Shown: positions 60,515 to 64,000 of the stretch, piece by piece
Numbering within the stretch: the first letter of the stretch is position 1
Layout: every line of letters begins with the position of its first letter
Origin: Anthracocystis setariae
Taxonomy: Eukaryota > Basidiomycota > Ustilaginomycetes > Ustilaginales > Ustilaginaceae
NCBI GenBank assembly: GCA_928724745.1
Contig: CAKMXJ010000022.1
Coordinates: 310,001-374,000, forward strand
DNA length: 64,000 nt
Direction of reading: 5' to 3'
Translations under genes and position numbers: made by a program
The notes under the pieces: model-generated
The model's input: only the letters and a program-made list of their open reading frames with translations
What the model was told of the DNA's origin: nothing
Databases searched by the model: none

Positions 60515-60778
60515 ATGGCAGCGGAACTATCGTTGCTTTCACCATCCACATCCGTGCTCAAGCGTCAAACCTCTCTACACGCGCGCTTCGTTGCATCATC
60601 GCAATCCGTCATCATCCACTCTTGCTGAAGCGCAAACTCTTGGCTCAATGACACCCATCCCTGCACCAACCTTTTTTTTTCCCACCCTTCCTACACCGTT
60701 TCATTCACCTCTTCAATTCAGCCCTTCGTGCTTTATTCACATATTGAAGAGAAAACCTGATATTGCATTTCGGACGGC

Positions 60779-62434
60779 TCAAGCGTTAAAAACCACCCCC
60801 TGAGCCAACGCCACCTTTCCACTGTAATTGACCGTACTGGTGGCCCATCTACAATACTGCTTCCACGCATCACCGCCACACTCCCTTCCCCACCCTGTCG
60901 CCTTGTTACCCCCGAACGCTGCACCCACCTCAGCTCCACTAGTGCTGACATTGACATTGACAATGCCACAATCGCTCCCGAGCGCACCTTGCCACTCGCC
61001 CACGTTCGTCACCTTGCTCGTAAACAGACTCGAACTAAGCCCTTGGCGCACCGAGTTGTTCAGCTCGATCGCCTCCTCCAACGTATCAAACACGGCCACA
61101 TTCAGGATCGGTGCAAACACCTCCTCGTCAAACACCTTGTCCCTCGCCGACGCTGGCATCGCAATGGCGGGCAACACATAGTTGCCTTTGCCCTCCACAA
61201 GACTTGGAGCCAGCCCGCACGACTGCCGGCTTTGCGGCCCAAACAACACCTTGCCACCCGTCGAGCGGATCGTGTCGAGCGTCTCGTAAAACTTGTCCAC
61301 CGCGCTCCTCGAATGCAAAGGCCCACACAGCACGCTACCATCCGTCGGATCGCCAATCAAACCCTTCTCCTGCAGCCCCTTGTAAAACTTGACGAGCCTC
61401 TCCAAAAACTGGTCCTTGACGCCACGCTGCAGCAACAACCTCCTGGTCGTCGTACACCTTTGCCCCGCCGTGCCCACACTGGCAAACGCCACTGCAGGCA
61501 CGGCCAACTCCAAATCCGCATCATCCAACACAATCGCCGCATTGTTGCCTCCCAACTCGAGCAGAATCTTGCCCAGCCTCGCGGCCACATCCTGGGCCAC
61601 CACTTTGCCAATCTTTTCCGACCCCGTAAAACTCGTCAACTGGATCCTTGCATCCCTCGTCAGCGTCTGACCCGTCTCGACATCGCCACACACCAACGCC
61701 GCCAGCGCACCGGGCAAACCATGCTTGTCGAGCACCTTGATCAGCAGCTTGGTCGTCGCGATCGCCGTCAGCGGTGTGGTCGGCGATGGCTTCCAGATGG
61801 TGGCGTTTCCGCAGACGAAGCTGAGGCAAAAGTTCCAACCGTGCACCGCCACGGGGAAGTTGAACGCCGTGATGACGCCCACGAGTCCGAGCGGGTTGGG
61901 CAGCTCGTAGATCACATGGCCCGGACGCTCCGAGGGTAAGACGTTGCCGCGGATCGAACGCGACAGACCCACAGCCATGTCAGCCACATCGATGACCTCT
62001 TGCACTTCGCCCTTGCCCTCGCTAAGCACCTTGCCCATCTCGTACGAAATGAGCGCACCCAGCGCATCCTTGTGCTCGAGGTATGCGGTGCAGATGTCCT
62101 TCATCACGGCACCGCGCGTGGCTGCGGGGATCTTGGCAAACTTGCGCTGCGCAGCGTGTGCCGCCGCGATCACAGTGTCGACCTGCGAGGCGGTGGCGCA
62201 TGAGACCGTGGCGAGGGTGGAACCGTTGGCAGGGTTGGTGGAGGTGAGGTGTTGGCGAGAGTCGCCGTGCGTCCAGGAGGTGCCGTCGTAGACGCCCTCG
62301 ATGTGCGAGCCGGGGGAGGGCAGACCGAGCGAGGCGAAGACGGATTCGATCGAGGTGGGCGAGGAGGTGGTGGTCTTGGTGGGGGTAGCTGTGCCAGTGG
62401 TGGTGGCAGACTTGGGGGTTGCGATTGGCGCCAT
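60779..62434 (-). CDS. ALDH7-family aldehyde dehydrogenase (2-aminoadipate semialdehyde type)
   Basis: 551 residues. A Thr/Ser/Pro-rich N-terminus is followed by the ALDH fold: NPLGLVGVITAFNFPVAVHGWN, GSEKIGKVVAQDVA, catalytic Glu in LLELGGNNAAIVLDDADL (about 293) and Cys in GTAGQRCTTTRRLL (about 326). The order and the words NPLGLVGVIT and ELGGNNA are those of ALDH7A1, which oxidises 2-aminoadipate semialdehyde in lysine breakdown and also betaine and lipid aldehydes. The adjacent divergent DUF1338 gene supports the lysine role. Confidence 0.88.
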   Translation of the reverse strand: MAPIATPKSATTTGTATPTKTTTSSPTSIESVFASLGLPSPGSHIEGVYDGTSWTHGDSRQHLTSTNPANGSTLATVSCATASQVDTVIAAAHAAQRKFAKIPAATRGAVMKDICTAYLEHKDALGALISYEMGKVLSEGKGEVQEVIDVADMAVGLSRSIRGNVLPSERPGHVIYELPNPLGLVGVITAFNFPVAVHGWNFCLSFVCGNATIWKPSPTTPLTAIATTKLLIKVLDKHGLPGALAALVCGDVETGQTLTRDARIQLTSFTGSEKIGKVVAQDVAARLGKILLELGGNNAAIVLDDADLELAVPAVAFASVGTAGQRCTTTRRLLLQRGVKDQFLERLVKFYKGLQEKGLIGDPTDGSVLCGPLHSRSAVDKFYETLDTIRSTGGKVLFGPQSRQSCGLAPSLVEGKGNYVLPAIAMPASARDKVFDEEVFAPILNVAVFDTLEEAIELNNSVRQGLSSSLFTSKVTNVGEWQGALGSDCGIVNVNVSTSGAEVGAAFGGNKATGWGRECGGDAWKQYCRWATSTVNYSGKVALAQGVVFNA

Positions 62435-63613
62435 GTTGGGTTATCTTACTTGGTGTTATGGGGAGGATGGGGAGTGGATGATTGCGATGTTCAGATGAGA
62501 GGTACTTATACCATCTCGAAGCTGAAATGGCCGGGCTCAACCCAGCGGGTAGTTGTCGTCCACCACCACCACCATTGACCGCAACACGCCAATCCGGACT
62601 CACCACACTAGCCAGAATTAGAGGGTTGCCAACAAAAGGTAGATGTGGAGTGGTTGGCACAAAGTGACACCGATGCTGTCGTTCGCATGTAGCGGTCGCT
62701 GGGCTAGTAGCCGGTCTACTAACCCCTCTCCTCTCCTCTCCTCTCCTCTCTCCCCACTCACTCTGTCGACCCCTTGCACGTCTGTTAGCGCCGAATCGGA
62801 CACTGCAAATCCGCTCGGTGGACCCTACGTGCATATCGGAGCAGCGCGTCCCAGGCAGAGGGATCCGGCAAATCACCGAAGTTTACGCGGCGAAATGCCG
62901 AATCGCACCTCGCTATCTCGCCGAATCTAGCCACGCACTCGGCGCTTAGCCGTCATTCATCATCAACACTTAGCGTTGCGGTCGATTGGTTGGTTGGTGG
63001 CTTGCTTGCTTGCTTGCTGCTGCACTCTCTCGGCATGGGGTGAGTAAGATCGCGCAAAGCCCACTTCCGGGTATGGGTTACGATGGGTTGCATATCTTGT
63101 GTATGTATGTTTTTTTTTTTCGGGTGGTTAAGGGAGCTTGTCAGTTACTGCGAGGAAAAGGGGTTTTCGATAAGCTGCGACCTGCTCTCCCCCTCCCCCA
63201 TGGCCCCCCTGAGGTTGGCATATCTATCATAGAGGTGGTTGGTTCCGATCAAATAGCCGACCCCAAATGGAGGGAGTATATCATCCCCCCCCACCCCCGG
63301 CCCGAAATCGCTTCGTTTCCTGGGACCATTGACCATTTCTGAGATGATCGTGCACGTCTAAGCAAAATCGCCTGTTATGCACACGTACCAAATCGTCCGC
63401 GCCCACACCAACATCAACGACGAACGTCCCATCATCCACCACCACCACCACCACCACCACCATCATCACCCAGCCTCCCCTGGCAAGTCGACTAGCAGCA
63501 CCGATCACGAGCGGTGTAACGTGCATCATTCGATCGCGCAGCTGTATCTGCGGACGCTGCGCAGTTTCGACGCCCTCCCGCGACGATCGACAAGAAACAA
63601 GACTACGACGACG
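62435..63613. promoter_or_regulatory. Divergent intergenic region, ALDH7 and DUF1338 genes
   Basis: It holds a CTCTC tract (62728-62750), GCTT repeats (63001-63016), a poly(T) run (63110-63120) and a CAC repeat (63437-63460). Both promoters must lie here. No other gene is seen. Confidence 0.5.
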
Positions 63614-64000
63614 ATGGCACCGGCTACAGCCACCGTGGCGAAGGTCGGGGTGGTCATGACTGGATTCAGCAAGTCGCCTCCCGTTGGCGGGTTGAATTTG
63701 GACGGCTCATTCGTGCACTCCCAGACGCAAGCGTTGCCCGCCCTCTCCGCCACCGACGAATCGGAAGTCTCTTCCACATCCTCCTCCTCCTCCTCCTCCG
63801 ACGAGAGGGTCAAGGTGAGGAGGGTGACGAGCACACAGCTGCGATCGATGCTGGCGAGCTCCATGTCGACGATGTACCGTGCCGAGGTGCCATTGTATGG
63901 CGATCTGGTTTCGATCATCGGTTCGGTCAATGCGGAATGGATGCGTGCACATCCGCACGCCATGAGCGACGAAGAGATTGGCCGCCTGAACGTCGAGCGT
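63614..64000 (+). CDS. DUF1338/HglS-like protein, N-terminal part (runs off window)
   Basis: 129 codons to the edge with no stop. After a low-complexity start (MAPATATVAK... SSTSSSSSSSDE) comes TSTQLRSMLASSMSTMYRAEVPLYGDLVSIIGSVN, which has the opening pattern of DUF1338 proteins. That family includes the bacterial 2-oxoadipate dioxygenase/decarboxylase HglS, which makes 2-hydroxyglutarate; the metal ligands lie beyond the window. The ATG at 63614 has A at -3 and G at +4. An in-frame ATG at 63377 would add 79 residues including a 12-His run and is less likely. Confidence 0.72.
   Translation, partial: MAPATATVAKVGVVMTGFSKSPPVGGLNLDGSFVHSQTQALPALSATDESEVSSTSSSSSSSDERVKVRRVTSTQLRSMLASSMSTMYRAEVPLYGDLVSIIGSVNAEWMRAHPHAMSDEEIGRLNVER

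Noticed and set aside
63526..63963. Minus-strand frame of 145 codons at the right edge
   Set aside because: The opposite strand encodes the DUF1338-like N-terminus with a good start context and recognisable motif.
1..64000. CRISPR arrays, bacterial operons or ribosome binding sites
   Set aside because: No spaced direct repeats of that kind. Spliceosomal introns and gene content show a fungal nuclear genome, so these categories do not apply.

Overview
This window looks like nuclear DNA of a basidiomycete fungus, most likely an Ustilaginales smut or a close relative. The evidence is the dense set of compact, intron-poor genes with short GT-AG introns, acidic and serine-rich low-complexity tracts, and a typical fungal gene set (Zn2Cys6 regulator, SLM1, ATP19, YAE1, YDR124W-like protein). 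No species can be fixed from sequence alone.

Bases 1-18,300 are a transposon island. A Ty1/copia element (minus strand, running off the left edge) sits inside the integrase region of a Ty3/gypsy element whose gag-pol frame is otherwise open. Next come an AT-rich tract of small palindromes and a decayed PIF/Harbinger element (7508-9894) that lies in one LTR-like repeat ('LTR-B') and itself carries a GC-rich insert. An intact two-gene PIF/Harbinger element (11900-15856) follows, sitting inside a CpG-decayed solo copy of the copia LTR. The island ends with small GC-rich inverted-repeat elements and a second LTR-B copy.

Bases 18,300-64,000 are gene-dense. In order: Zn2Cys6 transcription factor (+), JmjC/cupin_8 protein (-), TFIIE alpha (+), ALG7 (+), SLM1-like PH protein (-), RDH54/RAD54B (+), SDR oxidoreductase (-), CRAL-TRIO protein (+), YDR124W-like/DUF2841 protein (-), TFIIA gamma (-), DJ-1/PfpI protein (+), an uncharacterised protein and YAE1 (both -), a 0.66 kb foldback element, ATP19 (+), EF-hand external NADH dehydrogenase (-), RER1 (+), MGS1 (-), SR140/U2SURP-like splicing factor (+), ALDH7 (-) and the start of a DUF1338/HglS-type gene (+) that leaves the window.

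Most genes are unrelated housekeeping functions. The one functional pairing I see is the divergent ALDH7 and DUF1338 genes at the right edge, which fit consecutive parts of lysine/2-aminoadipate breakdown. The most unusual sequence observations are a copia frame whose ATG lies within the half-tRNA primer-binding site, a Harbinger remnant whose three catalytic acidic residues were all lost by CpG transitions, an AAT target-site duplication shared by both Harbinger copies, a family of GC-rich palindromic repeats, and a recurrent TACTGTA/TACAGTA motif in gene gaps.
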